Assembly: GCA_014529385.2 (NCBI GenBank) | Contig: CM043960.1 | Coordinates: 30,629,396 to 30,693,395 of the forward strand | Length of the DNA stretch: 64,000 nucleotides | Direction: 5' to 3' | Source of the DNA: Adiantum capillus-veneris | Lineage: Eukaryota; Streptophyta; Polypodiopsida; Polypodiales; Pteridaceae | The notes under the pieces: model-generated | Databases searched by the model: none | The model's input: only the letters and a program-made list of their open reading frames with translations | Told to the model about the DNA's origin: nothing | Made by a program: the position numbers and the translations under genes | Shown here: positions 45,372-57,410 of the stretch, in pieces | Layout of the letters: each line of letters starts with the position of its first letter | How positions within the stretch are numbered: the stretch's first letter is position 1

Positions 45372-47152
45372 ATGTCCACATCAGACTTAGACTCAGACTC
45401 AGCTTATACAAGCACATGGATTGTAGGGATAAATGAGCACCCACCTAGAATAGATATTCCAAACCTATAGTACATAAAGAACAATTTTGTGGAGAGAGTT
45501 TGGATGTATAACCATGAAAGTGAAGGACTATATAGGTATATTAATGGAAATCAATTCAACCTTTACAGTTGCCTAGAGCCTTACCTAGATGAGCTGACAG
45601 AGTACAAGCTCTTATATGTCTATACATACAAGGTCGACCGACAATGGACATCTTTATTTGTTGACAAGTATGGACGAGAATATAGAGCTGTAGAAAGCAC
45701 AAATCCGCGAACCAAATTAGAGATGAGTGGATATTTGGTCAATTAAGGACCTCAGATACATCCACCAAACATAGGAACCTCTAAGAGAATTCCAAAGAGG
45801 GGACCACCACCTGGATTTACTCCTAGAGCGATAACGAGAGATGAAACGATACCAGAGAGGGTATGGTTCCATACTTTGCACCCCAAAGTATAAGACCATC
45901 TCAACTAAGAAAATGGGTAAATAGAAAGTACAATGGCATAGGAGACCCGTACGCCCATGTCTCGGCTTTCAAGCAAGTCCTACGAGCAGAACGAGTAGAG
46001 GACTTCCACACGCAGTATGAGGGTTTTGGAATTACATTGGAGGACAATGCACAAGCATGGTTTGAACTATTGAACTGGAGAGAGTTCACAACCATTGAGA
46101 AAATGTTGGATGAATTTGTTCAAGAATTCACCAAGAGGGGCATAAAACATAACACCCTTCGTAAGATTCAGGAATTTAAACAAGGCGAAACAGAAACATT
46201 GTGACATGCAATACTGTGTTTCAAGCAATATGTTGCTAGATGTCCTACCCAAGAGTTACCCACGCCAGAACGTCAGATCCTATGCTTCATCAGAGGGCTT
46301 AGGAATGAGAATCTTCAAAAGGATTTATACGTGAAAAGATACCAAACCTTGGAAGAAGTGACCAAAGCGGCAGTTGACCTAGTTGACAATTTCGAATTCT
46401 ATGAAGATGGTCAGAAGAAGCTAAATGATGCGAGTGAGAAAAAGAAAACCGCTGATCTTGAGGATCAAAGAGGAAATCTAGGACAAAACCAAGTAAATGT
46501 TGAGGAGCAAATCATAGAGAATGTGGTGCAACACATCAACCACTCTGACAGAGTACCAGCCTATAGCATTCCTCAACGACGAAGGTGCATGACACGTGGA
46601 GGGGACCAACCGACGCAACATTGTCCTGACTATAGACCTAAGACTCCACCAGGGTTTGAGCATGTTATGTCTCAACCGCCTAGATATCATCCTATAGTGG
46701 AACAAGTGTTCTTAAGTGAAAGACCCATAGCTGCTAGAAATGCATATGTGAGTCATGAGCTTCAAATAGAAAGAAATGTGGTAGATCAGAGGCCACTTCA
46801 ACGTCAATATCAAGTATTGCCACAACAACCAATACGTCCATGTGACAGATGTGGTAGTAGTAATCACTTGATTAAGGATTGTCCACACCATGATATCATG
46901 ATAAAGGTATATTGTAATGAGTGTGCAATCACACATATGATTTTGGATTGTCCTAAGAATCCAAGAAAGAAAGGTAAAATGCAACCACATGTTACCTTTC
47001 CTTCTACCAGCAAATTAGAGAAAGAACGAGCCGCAACAAAAGGAGAGACGACAACAACAACAGAGCAAGAAACAATTGCAAAAGAACAGGTGCTTAACAC
47101 TAGGTTGGTAATGGGACACTTTTATGTCATGTTAACTGACCATTTTCCTTGA
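45372..47152 (+). pseudogene. Family A gag
   Basis: Starts at ATG 45372 (MSTSDLDSDSAYTSTW), with stops at 45469-45471 and 45744-45746, a frame change near 45870 and a TGA at 46202-46204. The capsid part has RKWVNRKYNGIGDPYAHV, EGFGITLEDNAQAWFELL, EFVQEFTKRG and ILCFIRGLRNE (45890-46320). Nucleocapsid zinc knuckles are at 46839-46880 (CDRCGSSNHLIKDC, CX2CX4HX4C) and 46911-46950 (CNECAITHMILDC, CX2CX3HX4C). Gag forms the particle and packages RNA. The final open piece (46331-47152) is intact for 273 codons. Confidence 0.85.
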
Positions 47153-48297
47153 ATTATGTCATGAGTTTCAAAATGGATTTTGAGGTGCTATCTATCTAGA
47201 AATTTGTCTCATGAGCTGAAAATAAGACATTTTTTTGGAATATCAATTCCTTCTTTAACCTTGTCCTTGCACAACATTTCACAACCTAAACTGTGTGAAA
47301 AAACGGGTCCTGTTTTTGGCTTTTTTCAACTTTTTTCAACTATACCACTCTAGAATTCATGTTTGTGAGGTCTATAATGCTAGAGAACTATCTTTAGTAG
47401 TCCTCAACATGTCCTGATGCTTCTAGGGAGAAATAAATGTTAAAGTTGTAAGTTATGACCAAATTACAAAAATTGTCAAATCCTGTTTTCTAGCCAGTTT
47501 TAGCTCTTCTATGATTTTTTTGGTGGCTTTCATGATATCCAAATGTAGTTTTGATTTTCTATGTCCCATATTGTAACATAAAGCTAATATTCCTTGAGTT
47601 TTGGGGCACCTATTACCCTATTTTGCATAGTACACAACGATGGTTGATTTTTTCTATTATAGAAGAAAACGAAACATTCTAGTATATCAAGTATAGCTTT
47701 TTCAATATTGCTAGTTTCTTGTGACAAATATATGCATTTTGTAGGTAGTAACCATATCTAGTCATAAGGATCAAATTTGGCTAGATACTCAATAGTTTCT
47801 ATGGGATTCTACAACTCATAATGTTGAACCCAGTTTTTTCATGTTTGCTGTATTTAGCACTTCATCTTTGTCCCCAAGCTTCCCCTTGGTAAGAGATGTA
47901 TTATTCTTTTGACATGCTCCATGGCTCCTTATGAACCTAAAGGACAACAGGGAACTAAGAAAACATGCATATATTATTTGTATTCAGCGTGGCTATAGAA
48001 ACTTTGATGATAGGTTTGCAGAATGGTAAAAATTCAACTTTTTTGTACCTATTTCTTTTGGAAAAACAAAAAATAGTGAGTGAGAAGCAATCATATGTTC
48101 TGATCACCAACCCATTGAAGTTAACTAGGGAATTTATCTCAAGTCCTACAAAAATCCCTAATCTTATTTTTATACAAAAAAACGTAAGAAATGACTGTTT
48201 TGATGAAAATGTATTGGTCCATCAACTTTGGAGGCTTGGTGTGACCAAAAGATGAGAAATTTTACAAGTCTCTTATTTTTTCCATGTGTAGTAGGCC
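47153..48297 (+). other. Non-coding insert between gag and protease, flanked by 21 bp direct repeats
   Basis: GGACACTTTTATGTCATGTT (47114) recurs as GGACACTTTTATGTCCTGTT (48379), one mismatch over 21 bp, 1265 bp apart. Both copies read GHFYV in frame, the first at the end of gag and the second at the start of the protease-side frame. The DNA between is AT-rich, non-coding and leader-like. It could be an intron-like or inserted segment. Confidence 0.6.
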
Positions 48298-49332
48298 TTG
48301 AACTATAACCTCATGAAAGGATTTTACAAAGTGAGCGGATCTACTATGGTTTTGGAGGTTTTTTTCAAAACCCTAAAAGGACACTTTTATGTCCTGTTAG
48401 GTTACCAACCTAGTGTTAAACGACAAGAAGATGAAAGTAAGCAAGTTGCTCCAGTAAACGTTGTCACAAGAGCACAAGCAAAAGTGCAAGAGCAAAAGCC
48501 TACAGATGGAGAGACTAGTAAGAGTTCCAAAAGCCGTAGAAACTCTAGACGAGCAAGAAGGACTAGAATGAAAGCGAGACTAGAAAGGGAAAAAGGGGAA
48601 GAAAAGGCTATTACAGCTGAGTTGGAAACAACTCAAGAGCAACAGACACAGCAAAGGGAAGCTGAAACCCTTAAACTAGCTGAAGCACCCAAGAGTGCTA
48701 GTTCAGGAGGATCTGTCCTAGTGGACAAAGTGAATGAGCTTTTAGACGCGATTTTACAGGCTTATGAGGCTAGATTGGCAAATAGACAGACCTTAGAGCA
48801 AAGATGGATGACTTATCCTTATCCTGAACTAGAGAAGCAGAGGCTAGAAATGTGTAAGCAGCTCATTAAAACTGGTCAAGCATTGCTAGAACCACCTCCA
48901 CCAGAAGTGAAGGATAGGATAGTCACCCCAGTGCACAAAGATGAGAGCATTAAAGTAGAAGAATTGCCTAGAGAAGAGGTAGATCATAGGGAAGAACCAC
49001 TGCCAAGGTTGCGAGACTCGAGGGTAGTCCAAAATACAACAGATGAATCAATGAGGGATTTCCCACCCTATGTTCCTATAGTTGAGGAGCAGTGGCCAGA
49101 GGAGTTATGGAAGGTTGTCCGAGATGCCCAAAAAAGAGAAGAGGATGTTGGACCAGCACCATTTCCTGAAATCACATTAGATAGACCACAAATGAGTGTT
49201 GATGCGAGGTCATATCATGGTGACGTAGGATCGATAGCCTCCGAAGACAGTAGACCTGCATCGTTAAGAACTTTGCCACTGTACATGGGAGATTTTGAGG
49301 CAAAGTCTGAGATTGTGAAAGTTCCATCATAG
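48298..49332 (+). CDS. Family A linker region upstream of protease
   Basis: Open frame of 344 codons from ATG 48298; similarity to real coding starts at the GHFYV repeat (48379). Basic SSKSRRNSRRARRTRMKARL (nucleic-acid binding or nuclear signal), a Glu/Gln coiled segment (ELETTQEQQTQQREAETLKL) and an acidic Pro-rich part follow. It ends at TAG 49330 within the sequence leading to protease; 49333-49353 is the junction to the next open piece. No catalytic motif. Likely the spacer between nucleocapsid and protease in the polyprotein. Confidence 0.6.
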   Translation: MNYNLMKGFYKVSGSTMVLEVFFKTLKGHFYVLLGYQPSVKRQEDESKQVAPVNVVTRAQAKVQEQKPTDGETSKSSKSRRNSRRARRTRMKARLEREKGEEKAITAELETTQEQQTQQREAETLKLAEAPKSASSGGSVLVDKVNELLDAILQAYEARLANRQTLEQRWMTYPYPELEKQRLEMCKQLIKTGQALLEPPPPEVKDRIVTPVHKDESIKVEELPREEVDHREEPLPRLRDSRVVQNTTDESMRDFPPYVPIVEEQWPEELWKVVRDAQKREEDVGPAPFPEITLDRPQMSVDARSYHGDVGSIASEDSRPASLRTLPLYMGDFEAKSEIVKVPS

Positions 49333-49353
49333 AGGCTAGGAGGGACAAAAGAA

Positions 49354-50470
49354 TTGGACACAAAAATTTTGACTAACTTGCTATCCACGCCAGTGAAGTG
49401 CACAATTACGTTGGCAAAACTTTTGAAAATCAAACCAAGTATGTGGACGGATATAGGAAAATGCTTGGAAAAAACTGGGATCAAAAGCCCGTTAAGGTTC
49501 CTGGAAAAAGAGCTAGATGAGATCGAGAAGCCTAAATCAAATGTAAGACTGGTACCTCTGAACAAAGTAGGAGAGTACTGTGAAGGAGAAGATGGTAATG
49601 CCACTTTGCCTGTAGAGTACAATGGGATTGAAACAAAAGCTATACTTGACAGTGGAGTAGGAATTGCCATAGCAACAAAACGAATATGGGAGAAATGGGG
49701 TAGGCCTGCCTTTAGAACAACCAGAATAAAATTAAAGTTAGCGGATGGGCATGTGGAAAGATCCATGGGATTGCTAGAAGCGATAGTGGTGTCTTCTTGT
49801 GGTATAGAGTATGCGCATACTTTTTCCATAGTTGACTTTGGCAAGAAAAATAACTATGAAATCATCCTTGGAAGACCATTCATGAGGCAACTCAAGATGG
49901 TACAACATTGGGGTTATCTTGAGACATGTTGAAACCACAACACGTGTAAATATGAGAAATCATAGTTACCAAGATGTAACTAGAATGCCCGTGGAAGATT
50001 TTGATTCTGCAACACAAAGTGGATCAACAGACCATCCGTGGATGGGCAAAAAGAAAGAAATCTGGATGTGCGGAGCATCGGAGTGTAGTGACTTTGGGAG
50101 AAATGAGAATGCCTTAGAGAGGGTATTAGAAGATGATGCTTACATAAGAGAACCTTTTCCAGAAGAGGCGTTAGAACCGCTAGATTGGACTCAGATATTG
50201 GCTACTTTGGATGTCTGTGTTAATGAGACCACACCAACAAAATTTTGCGATGAGAATGGGTATTACATAGTCCCCTACTACATGCTAAGGGTTATGGGTG
50301 AGATAGATGATGAATTTGAGTATGAGTTCGAAATGGGGTTATCAACAATGGGGATAATACAAAAACAGATACCTAGCCCGAATACTGGTCATATAGATTT
50401 AAATAGGTGCTCTTTGCGATCAGTGTGCTATAACACACTTGATTACAAACTGTCCAACTCGAATGCATAG
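49354..50470 (+). pseudogene. Family A retropepsin (PR1) and following spacer
   Basis: 49354-49932 encodes an aspartic protease: AILDSGVGIAIATKRIWEKW with D-S-G at 49648-49656, then IKLKLADGHVERSMGLLE and IILGRPFMRQLKM at about 49860-49895. This is the usual gag-linked protease that would mature the polyprotein. The active-site triad is intact. A frame change at about 49925 leads to 49919-50470 (HPWMGKKKEIWMCGASECSD, EPLDWTQILATLDVCVN), an acidic spacer that in normal elements would lead into RT. Here no RT follows. Confidence 0.85.
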
Positions 50471-51743
50471 TACAAAGGAGGAGCCGCAAGTCAACGAAGC
50501 AAAGTCGTAGGAAGAAGGGCTAAGATCCAAAGAAGATGCTTCAGGTCCAGCGCCTACAAATGAGCAATATGAAGACTTGGAATCAATCAAAGAAGAGGTG
50601 CAGCAAGTGACAGGAAGTTCAGACACTATTGGTGACATTTCAACAGCTGAAGTCGAGGAAGAAGAGCCTATGACTCTACAGGAACCAAATGCTGATTTTT
50701 TCTCTCCAAAAGACTTATTAGGGGAAATGGTGGTCAAGCAGGAGCTAGAACACACAAATGAACTCACAAGTGTGAACAATGAAGAAGAAGACGACAAGGA
50801 GTCCAGGCCAAAGATTGCTCAAGTCACTCAAGAGAACATAGGCAATCTAGTACCAAAGAAGATCAACTTTTTGCTAAGTGCACAAGACGGAGTCAAGATG
50901 AATTTTATGGCAGAAATTGATACAAATTCCATGACTAATGTCATGTCATATGGCATGTGGTTACTTTTAGGTAAGCCAAAGCTTTATGATATTCACATAA
51001 AGGTAAATCTCTCACCTGAAGTAGATGGTATAAGTATGGGGATTGCAGAAGCTACTCTCCAACTACACTCACAGAATGTCAAAGAAAAATTCTTGGTGGT
51101 AGATTCTCGACAAATGGGAACACACTTGATTTTGTCCAAGCCATGGGCACAAGTCTTTGAAAACGAGCCTGAATCTTCAACAACGGTCATCACGACAAGC
51201 TATCAAGTGGCAACAGAGGTCAAGCCTACAACAGTTCGAAGATTCTTGGCTATTAAAAAAGGCAAAGCTAAAATAAGCCCACAGTCTCTAGCCCAGCCAA
51301 TGCAAATGCAAGACAAAGCCTCTACATCAAAAGCCAAACCATCAACAAAACAATGGAAACCCAAGCAAAAAGTCTATCAACCAAAGTTTCCATCACCCGA
51401 ACGTCTCCAAAGGAAGTCAAAACAGGTTAACCAAGTGCTAGTATCCAAGGCACAGATTAAAGTTAATGATCCAATTTGGGTACAATCACAGGAACAACCT
51501 CAACAAGCAAAGGTAACAGGATGGATCACATCAAGCGCGTCAATTATTGCACAAGTCTACAAGAAAGGAAATTCAAATGTTTGGGTCAACAAGCCCAAGA
51601 TAATAGCTTGGCGATATCCATCCCATGACAACCACTCAGTCAGGAATCAACAAAGCCGTCAACATCAATCACATAACTCAACCAAGAGAAAGGACAGGTA
51701 CAAAAAGCAAAAGAGAAGGTCTTCCACTCGACAAACCATATGA
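50471..51743 (+). CDS. Family A second retropepsin-like domain (PR2) and tail
   Basis: Open for 388 codons from 50577. Acidic N-part (EVEEEEPMTLQEPNADFF), then a retropepsin-like domain at about 50850-51190: MAEIDTNSMTNVMSYGMW, with D-T-N at 50919-50927 where D-T/S-G is expected, and THLILSKPWAQVF in place of the I-L-G-x-x-W motif. The loop D-[TI]-x(5)-N-[AV]-[VM]-[SR]-Y is shared with 1790 and 26.32 kb. The missing Gly argues against protease activity. The tail is Lys/Gln/Ser-rich with IWVQS, VWVNKP and a basic C-terminus (KRKDRYKKQKRRSSTRQ). 50471-50576 carries the same reading with frame breaks. Confidence 0.6.
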
Positions 51744-53459
51744 CAAGTTTGGGTAATGAAATCAGAATTCTACCAGACTACCCAACAAAGTCAAGTGAAG
51801 ATCACCTCCAAGCAAGTCCAAAGATTCATTCCAGTCGAGTTACTCGAAGCACAAGGATTCTATGAGGGTAACTTTCAAATCTGGTTACCTAAGGTAGTAG
51901 CTTATTAAGGAATCACCAAGGAAAAGCAAGAAACATCAAGAAATGAAGAGCAGCCACCCGCTACACCCAAGAGTACTACAACCTATAGATGGATCCAGCA
52001 ACGGTAAATGCGGAGGTCACAATTTTGAAGAACATTATCTTGAAGAAGAAGACTTTATCAACCATTGCTTCAACATCAATACCTGTCTCATCAAGCAACC
52101 ACAATTTGCTACCAAGGAATGAAGAGCAGATATATGCCAATGTATTGGACAACATGTCATCTCAAACAGAAACTAACGAGAAAGGCCTAAACATCAAAAG
52201 CATATGGAATTGGATTTCAGGCTGCGATCAGGTAAGTCCAAGTCGCCATTAAACTTACATGGCACAAGAGTCTAGAGTCGGGCAGCTAAGCCACTAAATG
52301 AGCGAAGTGTCAGACCCAAGCTTCAAGTTAATATTTTTCTGTGGTCTATGAGTCTAGCTAATAGGTATAAGCTCAAGCTGCAGAGTTGAGCATACATAAA
52401 GTCATGTCGCTCATGCTGGAAGAGGTGAGCATAAGAGTCAAAGTCCATATAATATATAAGGTGGAGAAGGGGGAGTAGTCCAAAACAAAAACACTCACGC
52501 ACTTGACACAGTGAGGAAGAGTGGAGAAACCTCGACAGCAAAAACCCTTCTTGTGAGTAGTGAAAGCTTTTGAAGCACTCATGCTATATGTTTTTCTCAC
52601 TACACTAACTCCATGAAGAACCCATCAATACTCTTCTCTCGCACCACATCTTGTTTAACATGCATAACTCTGTGCAAGCATATAGATGTCCCATCATTGG
52701 ACATATGCATTAGGCACTCTTTTTTATTCCACCCATGCACTTACACAAACAAATAACGATGACCAAGCAGAAACAGGTTTTATGAGCCTTTGCTAAAAAA
52801 CAATGACTCTGACTTCAAGCTACTAACACTTATCCATGTATATCAAGCCCATACTAGTAGCCATATAGCCATATGTACTTTAACTCAGCATAACTATATA
52901 ACATCAGAACCTAAGTACGTATAGCCTCGCATTTAATTATGACTAAAGACATTTTTTCCCACTGGGTTTTTCCCTTTAGTCTTATCCAGGTATCCAAGAC
53001 CTTCATTTTGTATATACGCTACATTTTACTTTTACTCTTTTATTTTTTATAACAACAAAAACAAGAAGAACCACGATATCCCCACACTACTAATTGCAAA
53101 TCTACTGACAAGTCAAAAGGGAGAGGCCAAATAACAGCTTGACAAAGCTTCAAGTCAACTTATAGGTACGACTTCCAGATAACAACCACAGGAAAAGCAA
53201 ACTCGAGCTACAATGACAACGAAGTGCTGCACCAACAAGTCGATACAACCTCATGCAATTCAAGATACAACAACCAATCAGAGGGGGAGAGTTCCAGGCT
53301 TCAGATACACTACAGGTACAACTTCAAGGCAGCTTTAACATCACGCAAAGCAACCAACTGTAGAAGAGGCTGCCACAACAACTTCAACCAACACCAAGAC
53401 ATCAAGAACTCGTCAAGGCTAGCAAAGACATAGGGTCTTGTCGGGGACGACAAGAATTC
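51744..53459 (+). other. Family A 3' region before the polypurine tract
   Basis: Decayed coding remnants to about 52250 (FIPVELLEAQGFYEGNFQIW near 51820-51880 carries the IWLPK tail motif), then non-coding. 52930-53000 contains tttttcccactgggtttttccc, related in inverse to 18001. No further gene seen. Confidence 0.5.
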
Positions 53460-53471
53460 GGAGGGGGAGAG
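53460..53471 (+). promoter_or_regulatory. Polypurine tract of family A
   Basis: ggagggggagag immediately before the 3' LTR; a second similar tract, cagagggggagag, is at 53279-53290. Confidence 0.85.
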
Positions 53472-54515
53472 TGTTGAAAGGGCGCCCTTTCAACAACGTT
53501 TCCATAAAGATTCCATTAAAGATTCCTCAAAGATTTTGTAAAGATTCCACATGAAGATGGATGCTGTAACATGAAGATACGAGTTCATGGACGTCATCGA
53601 ATATCCCGTTATTATTATTCTGAGCCATTACGGCCACTTTTGTAATGTTTACGGGAACCTCACATTTTAAGTCGGCACTTGTATTTTGGCCATAGATGCT
53701 TGTATAATGAGTAAAGCCAACTCAGTTTCTTGTAATTAAGCTCTGTAGAAGCCTAGGGACAATTCAGGTCATTTGGCCGGACATTAGGTTTGAAGGCTTG
53801 GTATATAAGCTAAAACCTAAGGCTTTGTAGAAAACACATTACGTTATCTCAATTAATATACAGTCGTGGGTTCTACAGTACACAGTAGTGAGCTTCACGC
53901 ACACACACCGTCGCGCACACTAATCACATTGCAGATATGAGAGTAGGAGCGTGTTAGCATCGAGGAGCTCTCCGCGTCAATGCAAGCAATGCAAGCCGAG
54001 GACCACATCGTGAGCACGCCTGCTACGAGCTATATTAGGTCATAAGTACCTCAAACGACATCCGTTCTGAATGATCGAGTAGTCGTTAGAATCAGAGCGA
54101 GAAGCTCTTCGTGTTGATGTCTTTGTAGATCAGTTCCGGACACTTTGGAAATTGCTGTTTGAGTCTATCGCAACAGAGATTAGAGATCTTACAGTTATGG
54201 TTTTCAGGGTTTAGGTTTTTGGCCATATAGGATATGTCCTTGTGAGTCTTGCCCTACGATTTCGAGTCATTCTGATATGATTTGAGACTGTTTCGAGCTT
54301 GTAGTGTTTCGTAGGATGCGTTGTCTGTTTCTTTGCTTTATGGTAGTGTTGGGGTAGGATTAGTGACTATAGAGTGTTGTTCGTGTCTAGCTCAGGGTTG
54401 ACAACCCAGAGATTGCCTCCATGCCCTAGTCGGGTCAGCTACGTCCTCGGATTGACAGTTTGTTGGTCTGTGTTCTCGCTGTGCTCCATCGTCCGTCGCG
54501 GCGTACCCGCTAACA
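53472..54515 (+). repeat. Family A 3' LTR (1044 bp)
   Basis: TGTTGAAAGGGCGCCC to CTAACA, near-identical to the 5' LTR, followed by the duplication GTGGC at 54516-54520. TATA box tatataag at 53812. The half-palindrome has decayed to GAGTCTATCGCAAC (54161). Confidence 0.96.
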
Positions 54516-55481
54516 GTGGCTACTTCTCCCGAAGTCATCACTACTCAGTTCTAGTGAAACTAAGATAAGTGCAGTATTTCAAACCTTCAAGGTTTGTGTA
54601 ACCTTCTAAACCTTTGAAGGCCTGAGAAATTATCGACAAACCAAGCGTCAAGATTCTGTTACCCATTCACTTTGGAAAGGTAGTAAGAAAGCTTAAATGT
54701 CATCATTTGGCACCCCGAAGTTACGTAGCAGATTCCTTGCAATGGCAGTCGCACCAAGAAAGGATCCTGCCGTGCGCCAAGAAGCAAGGATGATCACCCT
54801 CGAGGCTCAGATCCAAGAACTCATTAGAGAAAATGAGGTACTCAAGGAATGCTTGCTTAAAGTAGAGGAGATAAAGGAAGTAGAGAGCCTACTCGCAAAA
54901 GCCCAAGGTGTTGAAGCCTCTCTTATCAAGACGTCAAGGCAATGAAGAAAGTCCATGAATCGACACACAGAAAGATTGACACCAAGATACAGGCAGTTTT
55001 GCAGGAATGCCAACTACAAGACTCCCTTGGCCTTAAGGTCAAGATTGGAGGACTTCACTCATCAGGGTGCACCATCGAGGACACTCTCAAAGAAGCAATT
55101 TCCAAATTCAATGACATTCTTCAACCACATGCCTATGTGTGTCGTTGATCCAAGAAACAGTTTTAGGGTTGATGTTGACATGAGGATTGTATCCTCACCT
55201 TCAAGGACGAAGAAGAACGAATAGAGCTACTATGCCAATCTCGCCTCCTCAAGGGAAAAACGTTTTGGATCGCCAAAGAATTGATCACTAATCAACTCAA
55301 AGTTAAAGCAAACGAACTCAAGAAGGTACACGAAGCCCACAAACATCGTAACTGGGTAGTCTACCGAGGTGGTAAAGCCATCATCCAAGAATTTTGAAAT
55401 CCCAAATTGGATCTCCCTACAGGTGCCCCCCCTAGGTTTTGTTTTTCCCTTTTTCATTTTACCCTCTCGATGGACCCTCAG
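54516..55481 (+). repeat. Dispersed repeat R, copy 2, right part
   Basis: Resumes the match to 38650-39590 after the inserted element: gtggctacttctcccgaagt versus ggcggctgattctcccgacg. Ends at the start of the family C LTR. Confidence 0.9.
54697..55148 (+). pseudogene. Small coiled-coil ORF of repeat R, copy 2
   Basis: ATG 54697 opens MSSFGTPKLRSRFLAMAVAP, then EARMITLEAQIQELIRENEV and ECLLKVEEIKEVESLLAKAQ, a clear leucine-heptad coiled coil. A 2 bp difference near 54935 shifts the frame, and MKKVHESTHRKIDTKIQAV continues at 54942-55148. Compared with copy 1, the early stop is absent here, so the intact ancestor was probably about 200 codons or more. Function unknown. Confidence 0.55.
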
Positions 55482-57410
55482 TGTCATAAAGACTAATATC
55501 TAATTCTCCCAAATGATTTTCTCATGCTAAACCGATCATTTAATATGGGGAGGTACAAGGGGAGTAAAAGCTAGAATATTGGTAAGTCTGCCAGACCGGT
55601 CTCAGCAGGGATCCAAAGGAGGGAAAATAGGGATCAAAAGGGGGAAAGTCTACAAAAGACCAATGTGCATCAATGGAGCTTAAAAGACCTAAGGTTTAGC
55701 TTCATTAAGATTTCCATAGGCTTATGTTCCAAAATTTTAATTAAAAAGTCCAAATGGCCAAAGCTCCTAAAATTGGATGGTGGTGGGACGACTCAAAAGT
55801 CTTCCCACATCCCTATCAAGGAGGGGGTAAGCCCTAAGAGTAGGGGAGGAGAGAGAAACACACACACACACACACAGACACACACACACACACACTCCAA
55901 AGCTTCCCCCAAAGGGAATACTAGACACATGGCAGACTCCTAGCCTAGTTGCCCCCAATCTTCCCTCAAATCCTATTGGATGGCCATGGAGGTGGACCAA
56001 TGAGAATTAGGCTAGAGTAAAATTAGTCTAATTAATTAAAAAATGCTTGATAAAAGAACAATAAAAATTAAGCTCCCAAAAGACTATTGGACAGTCTACC
56101 AAGGGGTCCAATGAGCATCAAGCAGCCCAATGGCTTGCCAGATTGCTATTGGCCAGAAGACTAAAAGGTCCAATGAGAGTTTAAATAAACTATTTTAATT
56201 ACCTAAAGCTCTCACAAAAGGGAAAGGGGGACACTTGTCACAAGAGTATCAGCTATGCCTCTTAATTGCTATTGGTTAAGCCCTGTAGGAGCCAATGGGA
56301 GTCCATCAAGAGTAATTGGCAAGAGGGATCGACCAAGAAGAGAGAGAGGGCTACATTTTTTACCAACACATTGCTAACACATACACACACAACTCATGTG
56401 TTGAGCAAGAACTCCATCTCCTTCTCCAAGCATTGCGAAGTAGAGACCTACACCAACAACTCTTGGCTATGGAATGCAAATCCAACCAAGAGCCAAGCTT
56501 CAATGGCATGCTCATCTCCTCTACCATGCTAATTACCTAAGCTAAGCTATGCTATTAGAGTGATTATGTGAGGAGAATACTTATTTATTGTAAGATACAT
56601 CTTCTTCCCCGCAATATTTCCTCATTCCCTACTAGCTCTCACCATTTTTGAAGGTGTGAGGTCTTGGGACTGAGGCTAGGGACACTAGGTATGTTTTTCA
56701 AGAATAATTTGGTGTATGAAGCTTCCATTGTGAGGTCCCCACCCCGCCGTATCAAACGACGGATCTGATGGTGAACCTGGTGGCCACTAGATGTATAGCG
56801 GAAGCAAACAAAGTGATTCAGGGCTCAACTAGCGGACGATCTCTCATCACAAAGTGAGTCGAGTTCGAGCCTACTAGCAATGAGATCTAGCTCCACCTCG
56901 CAAGGGAAGCGTACTTAACCTATCTAGCGATCCTAAGACCACCTTCCAAGAGGAAAGAAATCCCGAGTGCCTTTTTACCCATGTTTCAGAGGCACGTACA
57001 CTTGAGACTTCGCCGCTCTAGGGGCAATGAGTATTACTAGTATCGATTTTAACACTATGGGGACAGAGAGTTCCCGACTAATCGGGACCACCCTTCTCAT
57101 AGGCATTGGCAACCTGAGCCAAGCCCCCACTTTCCACCCCCACACTCACACTTCCTTGTGTGTCCTAATTACTACCACAAAATTTGTTCAACATAAAAGT
57201 TCCTTGATTAGATTCCGATTCACAATGTTCGTTAAGACAGCCCTTCAAACAGTATTGCAAAGCGGCACCAAGACAGTACTCTAATAAAAATTCTACTCAA
57301 ACTTATTCATTAAAATTCCAATGTTCTGGAGGTACAACATCCCCGCTCCAGCCAGAGTTTACTCCTCCCGTTGTCGCCTAGCTGCCCATACAACTAGGTA
57401 TGTCCACCGC

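Larger units (their letters stand above)
41585..54515 (+). mobile_element. Family A LTR retrotransposon, 12.9 kb, without RT and integrase
   Basis: Complete element by structure: 5' LTR, tRNA-Asp primer site, long leader, gag, retropepsin, second retropepsin-like domain, tail, polypurine tract and 3' LTR, flanked by the 5 bp duplication GTGGC (41580-41584 and 54516-54520). The intact text in repeat R copy 1 (38650) is the empty site. No RT, RNase H or integrase motif is present anywhere inside, so mobility would have to use enzymes in trans. The fragments at 1-2870 and 25558-27668 show that integrase-bearing relatives exist. Several frame breaks in the coding parts suggest it is no longer making an intact Gag. 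Confidence 0.93.

Noticed and set aside
47131..48400. Canonical GT-AG intron between gag and protease
   Set aside because: That exact splice would put a stop codon a few residues after the junction; the direct-repeat explanation fits the frames better, though another splice choice is not excluded.
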